Shown: positions 54,065 to 62,786, counted from the stretch's first letter. The stretch: DNA of 64,000 nt from Palsa-1150 sp036490515 (GCA_036490515.1 DASXDU010000004.1:139221-203220), one strand, 5' to 3'. Translations and numbers: made by a program. The notes: a model not told the origin generated them from the sequence alone.

Positions 54065-55321
54065 TTACGCGAGCTCCGCTTCCTTCTGGTACACGATGAG
54101 CGGCGGCTCGTGCTTCGTGATCACGTCCTCGTTGACGACCACTTCCTTGATGCCGCTCCGTGACGGGATGTCGTACATGATGTCGAGCATCGAGTGCTCG
54201 ATGATGGCGCGCAGCCCGCGCGCGCCGCTCTGGCGAACGAGCGCTTCCTTCGCGACCGCCTGAAGAGCACCCTTGGTGAACTTGGCCTTCACGCCGTCCA
54301 TCTCGAAGAGCTTCTGGTACTGCTTCACGAGCGCGTTCTTCGGCTTCGTGAGGATGTCGACCAGGGCCTCCTCGTTGAGCTCGTGGAGGGTCGCGAGCAC
54401 GGGGAGGCGGCCGATGAACTCAGGAATCAAGCCGAACTTGAGAAGGTCCTCGGGCTGGACCCGCTCGAGCAGCTCGCCGAGCTTGTAGTCCTTCTTGCTC
54501 TTGATGTCGGCGCCGAAGCCGAGCGTCGACTGGCCGATGCGACGCTGCACGATCTGCTCGAGGCCGACGAACGCCCCGCCGCAGATGAAGAGGATGTTCG
54601 TCGTGTCGACCTGCAGGAAGTCCTGCTGGGGGTGCTTGCGCCCGCCCTTGGGGGGAACGTTCGCGACGGTGCCCTCGATGATCTTCAGCAGCGCCTGCTG
54701 CACGCCCTCGCCCGAGACGTCGCGCGTGATGCTCGGGTTGTCGCCCTTGCGGCTGATCTTGTCGATCTCGTCGATGTAGACGATGCCGCGCTGCGCGCGC
54801 TCGACGTCGTGGTCGGCGTTCTGGAGCAGCTGGACGATGATGTTCTCGACGTCCTCGCCCACGTAGCCGGCCTCGGTCAGCGTGGTCGCGTCGGCGATGG
54901 CGAAAGGGACGTTGAGGATCTTCGCGAGCGTCTGCGCGAGGAGCGTCTTGCCCGTGCCGGTGGGCCCGAGCAGGAGGATGTTCGACTTCGACAGCTCGAC
55001 GTCGTCGGCGCTGACGCGCGAGTCGATGCGCTTGTAGTGGTTGTGGACGGCGACGGCGAGGATCTTCTTCGCGCGCTCCTGCCCGATGACGTAGTCGTCG
55101 AGGATCGACTTGATCTCGCTCGGCTTCGGGACCGGCGCGGACCCGGCGTACGGCTCGTCCTTCTCGACTTCCTCGGCGATGATGTCGTTGCAGAGGCCGA
55201 TGCACTCGTCGCAGATGTAGACGGTGGGCCCGGCAATGAGCTTCTTCACCTCCTTCTGCGACTTGCCGCAGAAGGAGCAGTTCAGATTGCCGTTCTGGTG
55301 ATCGTCCCGTCTGCGTTCCAA
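54065..55321 (-). CDS. clpX: ATP-dependent Clp protease ATP-binding subunit ClpX (TTG start)
   Basis: 418 residues from the TTG at 55321, the only plausible start close to the zinc-binding domain; this length fits the family (about 420). The N-terminal C4 zinc domain (LNCSFCGKSQKEVKKLIAG ... YICDECIGLC) recruits substrates. The AAA+ module has Walker A LLGPTGTGKTLLAQTLA, Walker B GIVYIDEIDKIS, the IGF-like loop FGLIPEFIGRLPVLATL and the sensor-2 GARGLRAIIE. It unfolds proteins for ClpP. GAGGGCGAG just upstream of the TTG is a likely ribosome-binding site. A longer frame to 55495 lacks conservation. Confidence 0.97.
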   Translation of the reverse strand: MERRRDDHQNGNLNCSFCGKSQKEVKKLIAGPTVYICDECIGLCNDIIAEEVEKDEPYAGSAPVPKPSEIKSILDDYVIGQERAKKILAVAVHNHYKRIDSRVSADDVELSKSNILLLGPTGTGKTLLAQTLAKILNVPFAIADATTLTEAGYVGEDVENIIVQLLQNADHDVERAQRGIVYIDEIDKISRKGDNPSITRDVSGEGVQQALLKIIEGTVANVPPKGGRKHPQQDFLQVDTTNILFICGGAFVGLEQIVQRRIGQSTLGFGADIKSKKDYKLGELLERVQPEDLLKFGLIPEFIGRLPVLATLHELNEEALVDILTKPKNALVKQYQKLFEMDGVKAKFTKGALQAVAKEALVRQSGARGLRAIIEHSMLDIMYDIPSRSGIKEVVVNEDVITKHEPPLIVYQKEAELA

Positions 55322-55433
55322 GTGCTCGCCCTCGTGGAAAAGCTTAGACCCGGCCTCCGAGCGTCGCAAGCTTGTGGCATGCGGTGGGGCCCGGGATTTG
55401 CCGCGGTTCGTCGTATGCGAACCTCCGCGCGAA

Positions 55434-56117
55434 CTAGCGGTCGCGCTTCTCGCTCGCCGCGCCCTCGCCCTTCTTGCGGGGAGGCAGTACGTCATCGATG
55501 AGCCCGTAGTCCTTGGCCTGCGGGGCGCTCATGTAGAAGTCGCGGTCGATGTCCTTGTGGATGAGATCCTTCGCCTTGCCTGTCGCGCTGGCCAGGATCT
55601 CCGTGATCGTTTCCTTCATGTGGCGGATCTCGCGCGCCTGGATCTCGATGTCCGTCGCCTGGCCGCGCGCGCCGCCGAGCGGCTGGTGGATCATCATCCG
55701 CGCATTCGGGAGCGCCGTGCGGCGGCCCTTCGCCCCGGCCGTCAGAAGCACCGCCGCCATCGACGCTGCCATCCCGAGGCACGTCGTGCTCACCGTCGAG
55801 CGCACGTACTGCATCGTGTCGTAGATGGCGAGGCCGCTCGTCACCACGCCGCCGGGGCTGTTGATGTAGAGCATGATCTCCTTGTCGGGATCCTCGCTCT
55901 CCAGGAAGAGAAACTGGGCGATGATGATGTTGGCGACGTCGTCGTTCACCTCCGTCCCGAGGAAGACGATCCGGTCCTTCAGCAGGCGGCTGAAGATGTC
56001 CCAGTTTCGCTCCCCCCGGTGCGTGGTCTCGACGACCGTCGGGTACGGGATGAAGTCGCGCGCCGACTCGATGACGCGGATCGCCTGGCTGCGGTTCTCG
56101 GGACGCTTGGTGGTCAT
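55434..56117 (-). CDS. clpP: ATP-dependent Clp protease proteolytic subunit ClpP
   Basis: 227 residues, somewhat longer than the usual 195-205 because of an N-terminal lead (MTTKRPENRSQAIRVIESARD) and a charged tail (KKGEGAASEKRDR). The protease core is intact: RGERNWDIFSRLLKDRIVFL, YINSPGGVVTSGLAIYDTM (oxyanion region), the nucleophile in CLGMAASMAAVLLTAG, the His in RMMIHQPLGG and the Asp in KDIDRDFYMSA. It forms the tetradecamer with ClpX. Its ATG overlaps the tig stop by 4 bp; clpX begins 112 bp downstream. Confidence 0.98.
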   Translation of the reverse strand: MTTKRPENRSQAIRVIESARDFIPYPTVVETTHRGERNWDIFSRLLKDRIVFLGTEVNDDVANIIIAQFLFLESEDPDKEIMLYINSPGGVVTSGLAIYDTMQYVRSTVSTTCLGMAASMAAVLLTAGAKGRRTALPNARMMIHQPLGGARGQATDIEIQAREIRHMKETITEILASATGKAKDLIHKDIDRDFYMSAPQAKDYGLIDDVLPPRKKGEGAASEKRDR

Positions 56118-57508
56118 CGCGTTTCCTCGCTCTCCCCTTCCTTCGCCTTGCCCTTCTTCTTAGCCTTGGATGCCGGTTCCTGCGACTTCGTCCCGGCCTC
56201 GCCGGCGGCGTCGCCCTTCTTCGGCTCCGGATGACCCTCGCGGATGGTCGCCTTCGACTCGATGACGTCGAGCACCTTGTCCTCGAGGATCATCCCCATG
56301 AGGACCTGACGGCGCTGGGGGTCGGCGTATTCCGCGCGGACCTTCGCGACGTTCTTCCCGGTCTCGGCGGCGAGCTCCTCGATCCCCTTCGCGATCTCTT
56401 CCTCGCCGATGACGAAGCCCACCTTCTTCGCGATCGCCGCCATCAGGAGCCCGGCGCGGACCTTCCTCTCGGAGTCCGCGTGCACCTGGCCGTGGATCTT
56501 CTGGAAGTCCTCCTGCGTCGGGCGCTGCCCGCGGCGCCGCGCGTTCTGCAGGATCTCCATCTCCATCATCCGGCACTGCTGCTCGACGAGGGTCGGCGGG
56601 ACCTCGAGCTGGTTCTTCTCGTTGAGCTGCTCGACGATCTGCTCGGCGACGGACGTATCCGACGCGTCCTTGAGCATCTTCTGCAGCTTCGTGTGGATGT
56701 CGGCGCGGAGCTCGACGAGCGTCTGGAAGTTGCCGACGTCCTTGGCCAGCTCGTCGTCGAGCGCCGGCAGGATGCGCTGCTTCAGGTCCTTCACCTTCAC
56801 GTGGAACTTCGACGGCTTGCCTCGCAGCTCTTCACGGGGATTGTTGTCGGGCAGCTTGGCCTCGACGTCGAACGCCTCGTCGAGCTTCTTCCCGACGAGC
56901 GCCTCGTCGAGCTCGGGCAGGACCTGGCCGCCGCCGAGCTCGAGCTGGATCCCCTCGCCAGCGGCTTCCTTCATGGGGACACCGTCGACGTCGAGCGTGA
57001 AGTCGACCGTCACCACGTCCCCCTTCTGGGCCGCGCGCGCGGGCTCCGGCGCCTCGAGCCGGGCGTGCTGCTTGCGCAGGAGCTCGATCTGCTCGTCCAC
57101 CATCTTCTCGTCTGCGGTGGTCGGGGGCCGCGAGAGCTGGAACCCCTCGTAGACGACGGTCTCCACCTCGGGCTGGACCTCGAAGCGGGCCTTGTACGAG
57201 AAGGCGGTCGCCGGCTCGAACGACCCCGCCTCGACCTGCGGCTGGTTGATCGGCTGCACCTTTTGCTCGTCGAGCGCCTTGGGCAACGTCTGGTTGACGA
57301 GCGCGTTGATCACGTCGCTCGCGACCTGCGGGCCGTAGAGCCGGACGAGGATCTGCCGCGGCGCCTTGCCGGGACGGAAGCCTTTCACGTGCGCCTTGCG
57401 CTGGAGCGTCGAGTACGCCTTCTCGACCTCGGCCTTCACGTCGGGGGCAGGAACCTCGACGGCGAGCTCCAACATCACGGGCGAGAGGCGTGCGACCTGG
57501 ACTTGCAT
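56114..57508 (-). CDS. tig: Trigger factor
   Basis: 464 residues, typical length. The ribosome-binding loop GFRPGKAPRQIL (residues 44-55) is clear; the FKBP-type PPIase domain is the middle part (AAQKGDVVTVDFTLDVDGVP ... VKVKDLKQRILP), and the C-terminal chaperone arms follow (DKVLDVIESKATI). It binds nascent chains at the ribosome exit. A TTGCTT-16-TACCCT promoter lies 10 nt before the ATG and a terminator isolates it from the upstream small gene, so tig-clpP is a transcription unit, probably extended to clpX and lon. Confidence 0.97.
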   Translation of the reverse strand: MQVQVARLSPVMLELAVEVPAPDVKAEVEKAYSTLQRKAHVKGFRPGKAPRQILVRLYGPQVASDVINALVNQTLPKALDEQKVQPINQPQVEAGSFEPATAFSYKARFEVQPEVETVVYEGFQLSRPPTTADEKMVDEQIELLRKQHARLEAPEPARAAQKGDVVTVDFTLDVDGVPMKEAAGEGIQLELGGGQVLPELDEALVGKKLDEAFDVEAKLPDNNPREELRGKPSKFHVKVKDLKQRILPALDDELAKDVGNFQTLVELRADIHTKLQKMLKDASDTSVAEQIVEQLNEKNQLEVPPTLVEQQCRMMEMEILQNARRRGQRPTQEDFQKIHGQVHADSERKVRAGLLMAAIAKKVGFVIGEEEIAKGIEELAAETGKNVAKVRAEYADPQRRQVLMGMILEDKVLDVIESKATIREGHPEPKKGDAAGEAGTKSQEPASKAKKKGKAKEGESEETR

Positions 57509-57518
57509 GGGACGCGGC

Positions 57519-57546
57519 AGGGTAGTGGCAGCCGCGGTGAAAGCAA
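57519..57546 (-). promoter_or_regulatory. Candidate promoter of tig-clpP
   Basis: Minus strand TTGCTT (57541-57546), 16-bp spacer, TACCCT (57519-57524), 10 nt before the tig ATG. Confidence 0.45.
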
Positions 57547-57580
57547 ATAGGGCGTCCTCGCCGAAGGACGCGCGGGCCCC

Positions 57581-57621
57581 AAAAAAAGAGCCCCCGGATC
57601 CGAGGCGTGGATCCGGGGGGC
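57581..57621 (-). terminator. Rho-independent terminator
   Basis: On the minus strand, a G/C stem of 12 bp (GGATCC plus the adjacent G/C run, left and right halves of 57590-57621) ends in TC and seven T residues (A-run 57581-57587 on the plus strand). It terminates the 60-residue gene at 57711-57893 and separates it from tig. Confidence 0.85.
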
Positions 57622-57710
57622 AAGCGGGGCCCGCGGGAGGAGTCGGCAGGTCCCGCTAAGCAATGAGCGCGCGGGGGGGAGCGCAGCTGCGCCCCCGGCG
57701 CGCGCCGTGG

Positions 57711-57893
57711 CTACTCGTCGTCGTCGTCGTCGACGGCCTCGTACTCGTCGTGCTGGTCGTCGAAGAGGAGATCGTTCTCGTGCAGCATCGTCTCCTGCAT
57801 GAGGTCATCGAACGAGAAGCCGACCTTGTACTGCGGCCGCAGCTCCTCGCGCTCGAACTCCTCGATCGTCCTGTAGTTCTTGGGCATCGACAT
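57711..57893 (-). CDS. Small acidic protein of unknown function
   Basis: 60 residues: MSMPKNYRTIEEFEREELRP, then YKVGFSFDDLMQETML and an extremely acidic tail ending in several Asp. No domain recognised, no signal peptide. GGAGGAGA precedes the ATG and a true rho-independent terminator follows, both supporting a genuine small gene. The acidic tail could bind a basic partner or mimic nucleic acid; that is only speculation. Confidence 0.65.
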   Translation of the reverse strand: MSMPKNYRTIEEFEREELRPQYKVGFSFDDLMQETMLHENDLLFDDQHDEYEAVDDDDDE

Positions 57894-58021
57894 GGCTCTC
57901 CTCCATCCCGGGCAGCGCCTCGGGTTCCTCTCGTCCTCGTCTTCTCGTTCGTGTCGTCAGTCACGCCGGCCGTGCGTGTCGCCTGCCTCGTCGGGGCAGG
58001 CGACGCGAGCCGGCGCGCGTC

Positions 58022-58204
58022 TCAGCGATCGACGCGGCGACTCCGGCTCCACTGCGCGAGGTCGACGACCCCTGCACCGGAACCGCGGACCTGCTCGAAA
58101 CGGACGGGGAGCGGCTTGGCCCGCGTCCAGAAGCGGCGAAGGACCTCGCTCTGCGCGTCGTCCCGATCGTCACCCTGGAGCACTTGCACGAACCGCTGGA
58201 GCAT
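58022..58204 (-). CDS. Small basic protein of unknown function
   Basis: 60 residues from the ATG at 58204: MLQRFVQVLQGDDRDDAQSE, then VLRRFWTRAKPLPVRFEQ and a basic tail (WSRSRRVDR). GAGGGTG lies about 9 nt upstream. No domain seen. It precedes the acidic small gene on the same strand, and is divergent to parA. Only moderate evidence; it might be a spurious ORF. Confidence 0.45.
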   Translation of the reverse strand: MLQRFVQVLQGDDRDDAQSEVLRRFWTRAKPLPVRFEQVRGSGAGVVDLAQWSRSRRVDR

Positions 58205-58233
58205 CGTCTTTTCACCCTCGTCGGCGTTGCGAG

Positions 58234-58262
58234 TTGTCCTACATCTGGGCACAACGTACTAC
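58234..58262 (+). promoter_or_regulatory. Weak candidate promoter for parAB
   Basis: TTGTCC (58234-58239), 17-bp spacer, TACTAC (58257-58262), 126 nt before the parA ATG. Hexamers match only partly. Confidence 0.25.
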
Positions 58263-58388
58263 GCACATGAGCGCACTCGAAGAAAGCTGCGACGAATTGC
58301 ATCGTTCGCCTCACGAGAGCCATCCGGAGGAGCATTGCCCGCCGCGTTCGTTCCTCCCGGCAGCGAACCGCGCTAGAGAAGCGCGACG

Positions 58389-59204
58389 ATGAGGAGCGCG
58401 CGCCCGGCGAAGGTGATCGCCGTGGTCAACCAGAAGGGCGGGGTCGGGAAGACGACGACCGCGGTGAACCTCGCCGCGAGCGTCGCGGCCGCGGAGCGCA
58501 AGACGCTGCTGGTCGACCTCGATCCCCAGGGCAACGCGAGCAGCGGCGTCGGGGTCTCGCCGCGCACGGTCGAGAACAGCGTCTACGACGCGCTCATCGG
58601 GCGGGCCTCGCTCCGCGACGTGACGGTGCCTACCGAGCTGGCGAACCTCCAGCTCGTGCCCAGCAAGCAGGACCTCGTGGCCGTCGAGATCGAGCTGGTC
58701 GACGACCCCGAGCGACAGTTCAAGCTGCGCTCGGCGCTCGCGGAGGCCATTGCGGTCGAGGGCTTCGACTACGTCTTCGTCGACTGCCCGCCGTCGCTCG
58801 GCATCCTCACGGTCAACGCGCTCGCCGCGGCCGATCGCGTGCTCGTGCCGATGCAGTGCGAGTACTACGCGCTCGAGGGGCTCACCGCGCTCATGGCGAC
58901 CATCGACCGCGTGCGCAACGGCATGAACCCACGCCTCGAGCTGGAGGGCATCGTGCTGACGATGTGGGACCCGCGCAACAACCTCGCCCACCAGGTGGCC
59001 GACGAGGTCCGCCGTCACTTCTTCGTGTTCGAGTCGATCATCCCGCGCAACGTGCGCCTGAGCGAGGCGCCGTCCCACGGCAAGCCCGCCCTCCTCTACG
59101 ACGTGCAGTCGAAGGGCGCCCAGGGTTACCTCTCGCTCGCTCGCGAGCTCCTGGCGCGCGAGGGCACCGCCGCGCCCCGCGCGAAGGTGGCCCCGGCCCG
59201 ATGA
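58389..59204 (+). CDS. parA: Chromosome partitioning ATPase ParA/Soj
   Basis: 271 residues. Deviant Walker A VVNQKGGVGKTTTAVNLAA is at residues 13-31, Walker B VFVDCPPSLGILTVNAL at about 128-144, and the MinD-type signature LVDLDPQGNASSG is present, so this is a genuine ParA/Soj ATPase. It drives segregation of the origin with ParB. The start ATG is followed directly by RSARPAKVIAV, with no N-terminal DNA-binding domain, typical of chromosomal ParA. Its stop overlaps the parB start by 4 bp. Confidence 0.97.
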   Translation: MRSARPAKVIAVVNQKGGVGKTTTAVNLAASVAAAERKTLLVDLDPQGNASSGVGVSPRTVENSVYDALIGRASLRDVTVPTELANLQLVPSKQDLVAVEIELVDDPERQFKLRSALAEAIAVEGFDYVFVDCPPSLGILTVNALAAADRVLVPMQCEYYALEGLTALMATIDRVRNGMNPRLELEGIVLTMWDPRNNLAHQVADEVRRHFFVFESIIPRNVRLSEAPSHGKPALLYDVQSKGAQGYLSLARELLAREGTAAPRAKVAPAR

Positions 59205-60085
59205 GCGCCGCCGACCCGAAGCGCCGCGCCCTCGGCCGCGGCCTCGATGCGCTCCTGCCTGCGGCTCCCGCGGCGGCCCCCGCCGGGTACGGCGACAAGA
59301 ACGTCTTCACCTGCCCGCTCGAGAAGATCGTCCCGCAGAAGGGCCAGCCCCGGCAGCACTTCGATCCGCAGAAGATCGAGGAGCTCGCGACGAGCATCCG
59401 CGAGCACGGCCTCGTCGAGCCGCTCGTGGTGCGGCGCCCGCCCGGGGGCGGCGACAGGTTCGAGCTCATCGCCGGCGAGCGGCGGTGGCGCGCCCTCCAG
59501 AAGGCGGGGATGCGCGAGGCGCTCGTCGTCGTGAAGGACGTGAGCGCGAAGGACGCCTTCGAGCTCGCGCTCATCGAGAACGTCCAGCGGGAAGACCTCA
59601 ACCCCATCGAGCTCGCCGAGGCGTTCGACCGCCTGGTGAAGGAGCACGGCTACACCCAGGAGGCCCTCGCCGAGCGCCTCGGCAAGGACCGGACGACGAT
59701 CACCAACGGCCTGCGCCTGCTGAAGCTCCCGGCGCGGGTCCGCGCGAAGGTCGTCGGGGGCGAGCTCACCGAGGGACACGCGCGCGCGCTCCTCGGCGCG
59801 GGCGAGACGTCGCTCATCGAGGAGCTGGCGGAACGCGCGCTGCGAGGCCAGCTGAGCGTGCGTGCGACCGAGGCGCTCGTCCGGTCGCGCGTCCAGCCGA
59901 AGAAGAAGGGTGCCTCCGCCGGCGGCGGCAGCGACAAGAGCGCCAGCGTCCGCGATCTCGAGGCCCGCCTCGCGCGCGGCCTCGGGACGAAGGTCGAAGT
60001 GCGCGACCGCGGCAACAAGGGCGAGATCGCGATCCCCTACGCCGACCTCGACGCGCTCGACCGCATCATCGACAAGCTCCTCTGA
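59201..60085 (+). CDS. parB: Chromosome partitioning protein ParB/Spo0J
   Basis: 294 residues, overlapping parA by ATGA. It has the N-terminal ParB/Srx CTPase fold (EKIVPQKGQPRQHFDPQKIEELA, LIAGERRWRALQKAGM with the CTP-binding motif), helix-turn-helix region (LVKEHGYTQEALAERLGKDRTTITNGLRLLKLP) and a C-terminal dimerisation domain (GEIAIPYADLDALDRIIDKLL). It loads on parS as a CTP-dependent clamp. I found no parS-like site (TGTTTCACGTGAAACA-type) in the window. The pseudogene following it on the other strand overlaps its last 20 bp. Confidence 0.97.
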   Translation: MSAADPKRRALGRGLDALLPAAPAAAPAGYGDKNVFTCPLEKIVPQKGQPRQHFDPQKIEELATSIREHGLVEPLVVRRPPGGGDRFELIAGERRWRALQKAGMREALVVVKDVSAKDAFELALIENVQREDLNPIELAEAFDRLVKEHGYTQEALAERLGKDRTTITNGLRLLKLPARVRAKVVGGELTEGHARALLGAGETSLIEELAERALRGQLSVRATEALVRSRVQPKKKGASAGGGSDKSASVRDLEARLARGLGTKVEVRDRGNKGEIAIPYADLDALDRIIDKLL

Positions 60086-60391
60086 CCGTCACGCGCAGCC
60101 CGCGGGGAGTCTCCGCCTCGAACGCGAGGCTCCAGCCGCAGCGCTTGCACACCTCGCTCGTGATGGCGAGTCCCAGGCCGCTGCCCCGGGGGTCGCGCTG
60201 GCGAGCCCTGGCAGCATCAGGTCGAGGACCACGATGTCGTACCTCTCGGCCAGCATCCGCCGCGCCGCGTCCGCTCCGTCGGTGGACCGCTCGACGTCCA
60301 GCCCCGCCCCGCGCAGCCCCCGCACCACCCCGGCCGCCATGTTCGCGTCGTCTTCCACGACCAGGACGCGGGTGGCCGGCTCCGTCCCCAT
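60066..60391 (-). pseudogene. Response-regulator/histidine-kinase deletion remnant
   Basis: The 5' part (60217-60391) is a response-regulator receiver start: RVLVVEDDANMAAGVV, YDIVVLDLMLPG with the phosphorylatable Asp. After LMLPG the sequence switches, in a different reading frame (60066 to about 60216), to the end of a histidine kinase: DPRGSGLGLAITSEV (G2 box) and ETPRGLRVTV. The receiver end, output domain and the whole N-terminal part of the kinase are missing. This looks like an internal deletion that fused a neighbouring RR and HK gene; neither product can work. In its own frame the fusion reads 100 residues. Confidence 0.75.
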
Positions 60392-60471
60392 CCTTTCGAG
60401 CGTAGCGGCCCGCGCCGTCGAGAGGGGCTTGGGACGAGCTTCCCTCCACGGGTTCGCAACAATGGGTGCCG

Positions 60472-60477
60472 TACATT
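60472..60477 (+). promoter_or_regulatory. Candidate -10 (TACATT)
   Basis: TACATT, 26 nt before the ATG at 60504; AAGGAG follows as ribosome-binding site. No -35 found. Confidence 0.3.
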
Positions 60478-60503
60478 CCTCTCCTCAAGGAGCCCACCCC
60501 GAC

Positions 60504-61847
60504 ATGCGCCTCTTCGTTCCCGCCACGCCCGGTCTCGCAGCTCTCGCGGCCCTCGGTGCCGTCGCCCTCGCCGTCGGCTGCTCGTCCGCGTCGAGCCCCG
60601 GAGGGGCGGCCGCGAGCGGCGACGACGGAGGGGGAGGCGCGAGCAGCGGCGGGGGCACGGGCAGCAGCGGCGGCAGCGCGGGCGACGGCGGGGGCGGGCT
60701 CCCCTACGACGCCGGCAACCTGACGACGGTCTCCTTCCAGATGGAGACGAACGTCCCGGGCGGCGGCGAGGAGTTCGAGTGCAAGTACGTACAGCTGCCC
60801 GACGCGAAGGAGTGGATGGTGCAGGCCCAGCACGACTACACGCCAGGCAGCCATCACCTGCTCCTCTACACGACCGCCCTCACGAGCATCCCACCGGGCG
60901 GCGACCAGATGCAGGACTGCTACGAGGGGACCGGCAACAAGATCATGAACGACGCCACGGGTGTCCTCTACGGCGCGCAAACGCCGACCGGCGGCGAGAC
61001 CATGCCCACGGGCGTCGGCTTGCCGGCCGTGCCGAACGAGGTGCTCATCTTCCAGGTGCACTACCTGAACGCCGGCGCCACCGCGCTCGACGCCAAGGTC
61101 AACGTGGACCTCACGTTCGACACGGACGGCGACGACATCCAGCAGCAGGCGGGTATCATTTTCTTCTACGACCCGTTCATCGACGTGCCCGCGGGCAGCA
61201 CCGCGAAGGCGTCGATGCGCTGCCCGATCCCCAGCGACATAACGCTGCTCTACGCCTCGTCGCACTACCACTCGCGGGGCGTCGGCTACAGCGCGTGGAA
61301 CGACTCGGCGCCCGACCAGCTCGCGACGAGCAGCTTCTACACGTCCGACAGCTGGTCGAGCCCGGACAACGCCCAGCTGACGATGCCCATCAAGGGCGGC
61401 TCCCTGATTCGCTTCGAGTGCGACTACGACAACAGCGCCGGGACGCAGGACTACTTCGCTGGCCAGAGCGCGCAGACCAACGAGATGTGCATGTTCATCG
61501 GGACCTACTACCCCGAGATGGGTCAGCTCGCGGACTTCTGCTTCAACGACCCCGACATGTTCGGCACCGGCACCGCGACCTGCAGCGCGTCGCTCACCTG
61601 CCTTCAGAACTGCGGGAGCCAGGTCGGCGGCATCGACGGCCTGCAGGCGTCGCCGCCCGACTGCGAGCAGACGTGCTTCGCCGACAGCTGCCCGAGCGCC
61701 TCGGGGCCGCTCATCTCGTTCGTCACTTGCCTCCAGAACAGCTGCGAGAGCCAGTGCAGCGACCCGACGAGCGCGGGGTGCACCTCCTGCATCACGACGA
61801 ACTGCGCCACCCAGTACGAGGGGTGCCAGTCGCAGACGTGCCCCTGA
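60504..61847 (+). CDS. Copper type II monooxygenase-like (PHM-fold) lipoprotein
   Basis: 447 residues. Signal peptide with lipobox ALAVGC (Cys 26), then a Gly/Ser/Asp linker to about residue 70. The core resembles the peptidylglycine/dopamine monooxygenase fold with all six copper ligands positioned as expected: His117 and His118 (GSHHLLLY), His186 (FQVHYLN), His254 and His256 (SHYHSRG) and Met328 (NEMCMF). Ligand spacing (68, 68 and 72) is close to that of PHM (64, 70 and 70). The final 90 residues are a separate Cys-rich tail with about 17 Cys (TCSASLTCLQNC, CEQTCFADSC, CESQC, CTSC). It is likely outer-membrane surface-exposed; the substrate is unknown. AAGGAG is 11 nt upstream. Confidence 0.88.
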   Translation: MRLFVPATPGLAALAALGAVALAVGCSSASSPGGAAASGDDGGGGASSGGGTGSSGGSAGDGGGGLPYDAGNLTTVSFQMETNVPGGGEEFECKYVQLPDAKEWMVQAQHDYTPGSHHLLLYTTALTSIPPGGDQMQDCYEGTGNKIMNDATGVLYGAQTPTGGETMPTGVGLPAVPNEVLIFQVHYLNAGATALDAKVNVDLTFDTDGDDIQQQAGIIFFYDPFIDVPAGSTAKASMRCPIPSDITLLYASSHYHSRGVGYSAWNDSAPDQLATSSFYTSDSWSSPDNAQLTMPIKGGSLIRFECDYDNSAGTQDYFAGQSAQTNEMCMFIGTYYPEMGQLADFCFNDPDMFGTGTATCSASLTCLQNCGSQVGGIDGLQASPPDCEQTCFADSCPSASGPLISFVTCLQNSCESQCSDPTSAGCTSCITTNCATQYEGCQSQTCP

Positions 61848-61904
61848 CGCGGCGGCGCGCACCGCGCCCCTCCCGGCGCCGTTCGCGCCTCCTGCGGCGG
61901 CGCC

Positions 61905-62786
61905 TCAGCCTCCCGCGCGCCGCTTCGCCGCCTCGAGCGTGTTCGCGAGGAGCATCGCGATCGTCATCGGCCCGACGCCGCCGGGGACGGGCGTGATGGC
62001 GCCCGCGACCTGCTTCGCCTCCTCGAACGCGACGTCGCCGTAGAGCTTCGTCTTGCCGTCGGGCAAGGGAGCGCGGTTCATCCCGACGTCGATGACGACC
62101 GCGCCGGGCTTGATCCAGTCGCCGCGCACCATCTCCTTCTGCCCGACGGCCGCGATGAGGACGTCGGCCTGGCGGCAGACGGCGGGCAGGTCGCGCGTCT
62201 TCGAGTGGGCCATCGTGACGGTGGCGTTCGCGGCGAGGAGGAGCTGCGCCATCGGCTTGCCGACGATGTTGCTCCGCCCGACGACGACGGCGCTGGCGCC
62301 CTGGAGCTTCGCGTCCGCGAGCGCGAGCAGGCGCATGCACCCGGTCGGCGTGCACGCGACGAGCGCGCCCGGCCGGCCGAGCAGGAGCAGGCCCGCGTTG
62401 ACCGGGTGGAAGCCGTCCACGTCCTTCTGGGGCGCGACGAGGTCGAGCACCTTCTGCGCGTCGATGCCCTTCGGGAGCGGCAGCTGGACGAGGATGCCGT
62501 CGATGGCCGGGTCGTCGTTGAGGCTCCGGACGAGCGCCACGAGATCGGCCTCGCTCGTCGTCGCCGGGAGGACGTGGAGCGTGCCGCGCATCCCGACCTC
62601 GTTCGAGGCCTTCTCCTTGTTGCGCGTGTAGACGGCGCTCGCCGGGTCGTCGCCCACGAGGACGACGTCGAGCCCGGGGACGCGCCCGTGCTTGCTCCGG
62701 AACGCATCGACCCCGGCGCGGACCTCCGCGCGTACCGTCTCTGCGAGCGCCTTGCCGTCGAGGATGCGTGCCGTGCGTGCCGTCAT
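61905..62786 (-). CDS. folD: Bifunctional methylenetetrahydrofolate dehydrogenase/cyclohydrolase FolD
   Basis: 293 residues, normal size. It interconverts 5,10-methylene- and 10-formyl-tetrahydrofolate with NADP. Motifs: the folate-binding region VYTRNKEKASNEVGM with the catalytic Lys, GILVQLPLPKGI, VVVGRSNIVGKPMAQLLL (Rossmann loop), CTPTGCMRLL and the C-terminal PVPGGVGPMTIAMLL. The ATG at 62786 overlaps the lgt stop by 4 bp, so folD is translated after lgt. TACCCT 10 nt upstream is a possible own -10. Confidence 0.97.
   Translation of the reverse strand: MTARTARILDGKALAETVRAEVRAGVDAFRSKHGRVPGLDVVLVGDDPASAVYTRNKEKASNEVGMRGTLHVLPATTSEADLVALVRSLNDDPAIDGILVQLPLPKGIDAQKVLDLVAPQKDVDGFHPVNAGLLLLGRPGALVACTPTGCMRLLALADAKLQGASAVVVGRSNIVGKPMAQLLLAANATVTMAHSKTRDLPAVCRQADVLIAAVGQKEMVRGDWIKPGAVVIDVGMNRAPLPDGKTKLYGDVAFEEAKQVAGAITPVPGGVGPMTIAMLLANTLEAAKRRAGG

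Noticed and set aside
58389..60085. parAB as a plasmid partition system
   Set aside because: ParA lacks the N-terminal HTH, and surroundings (folD, lgt, tig, lon) are chromosomal housekeeping genes.
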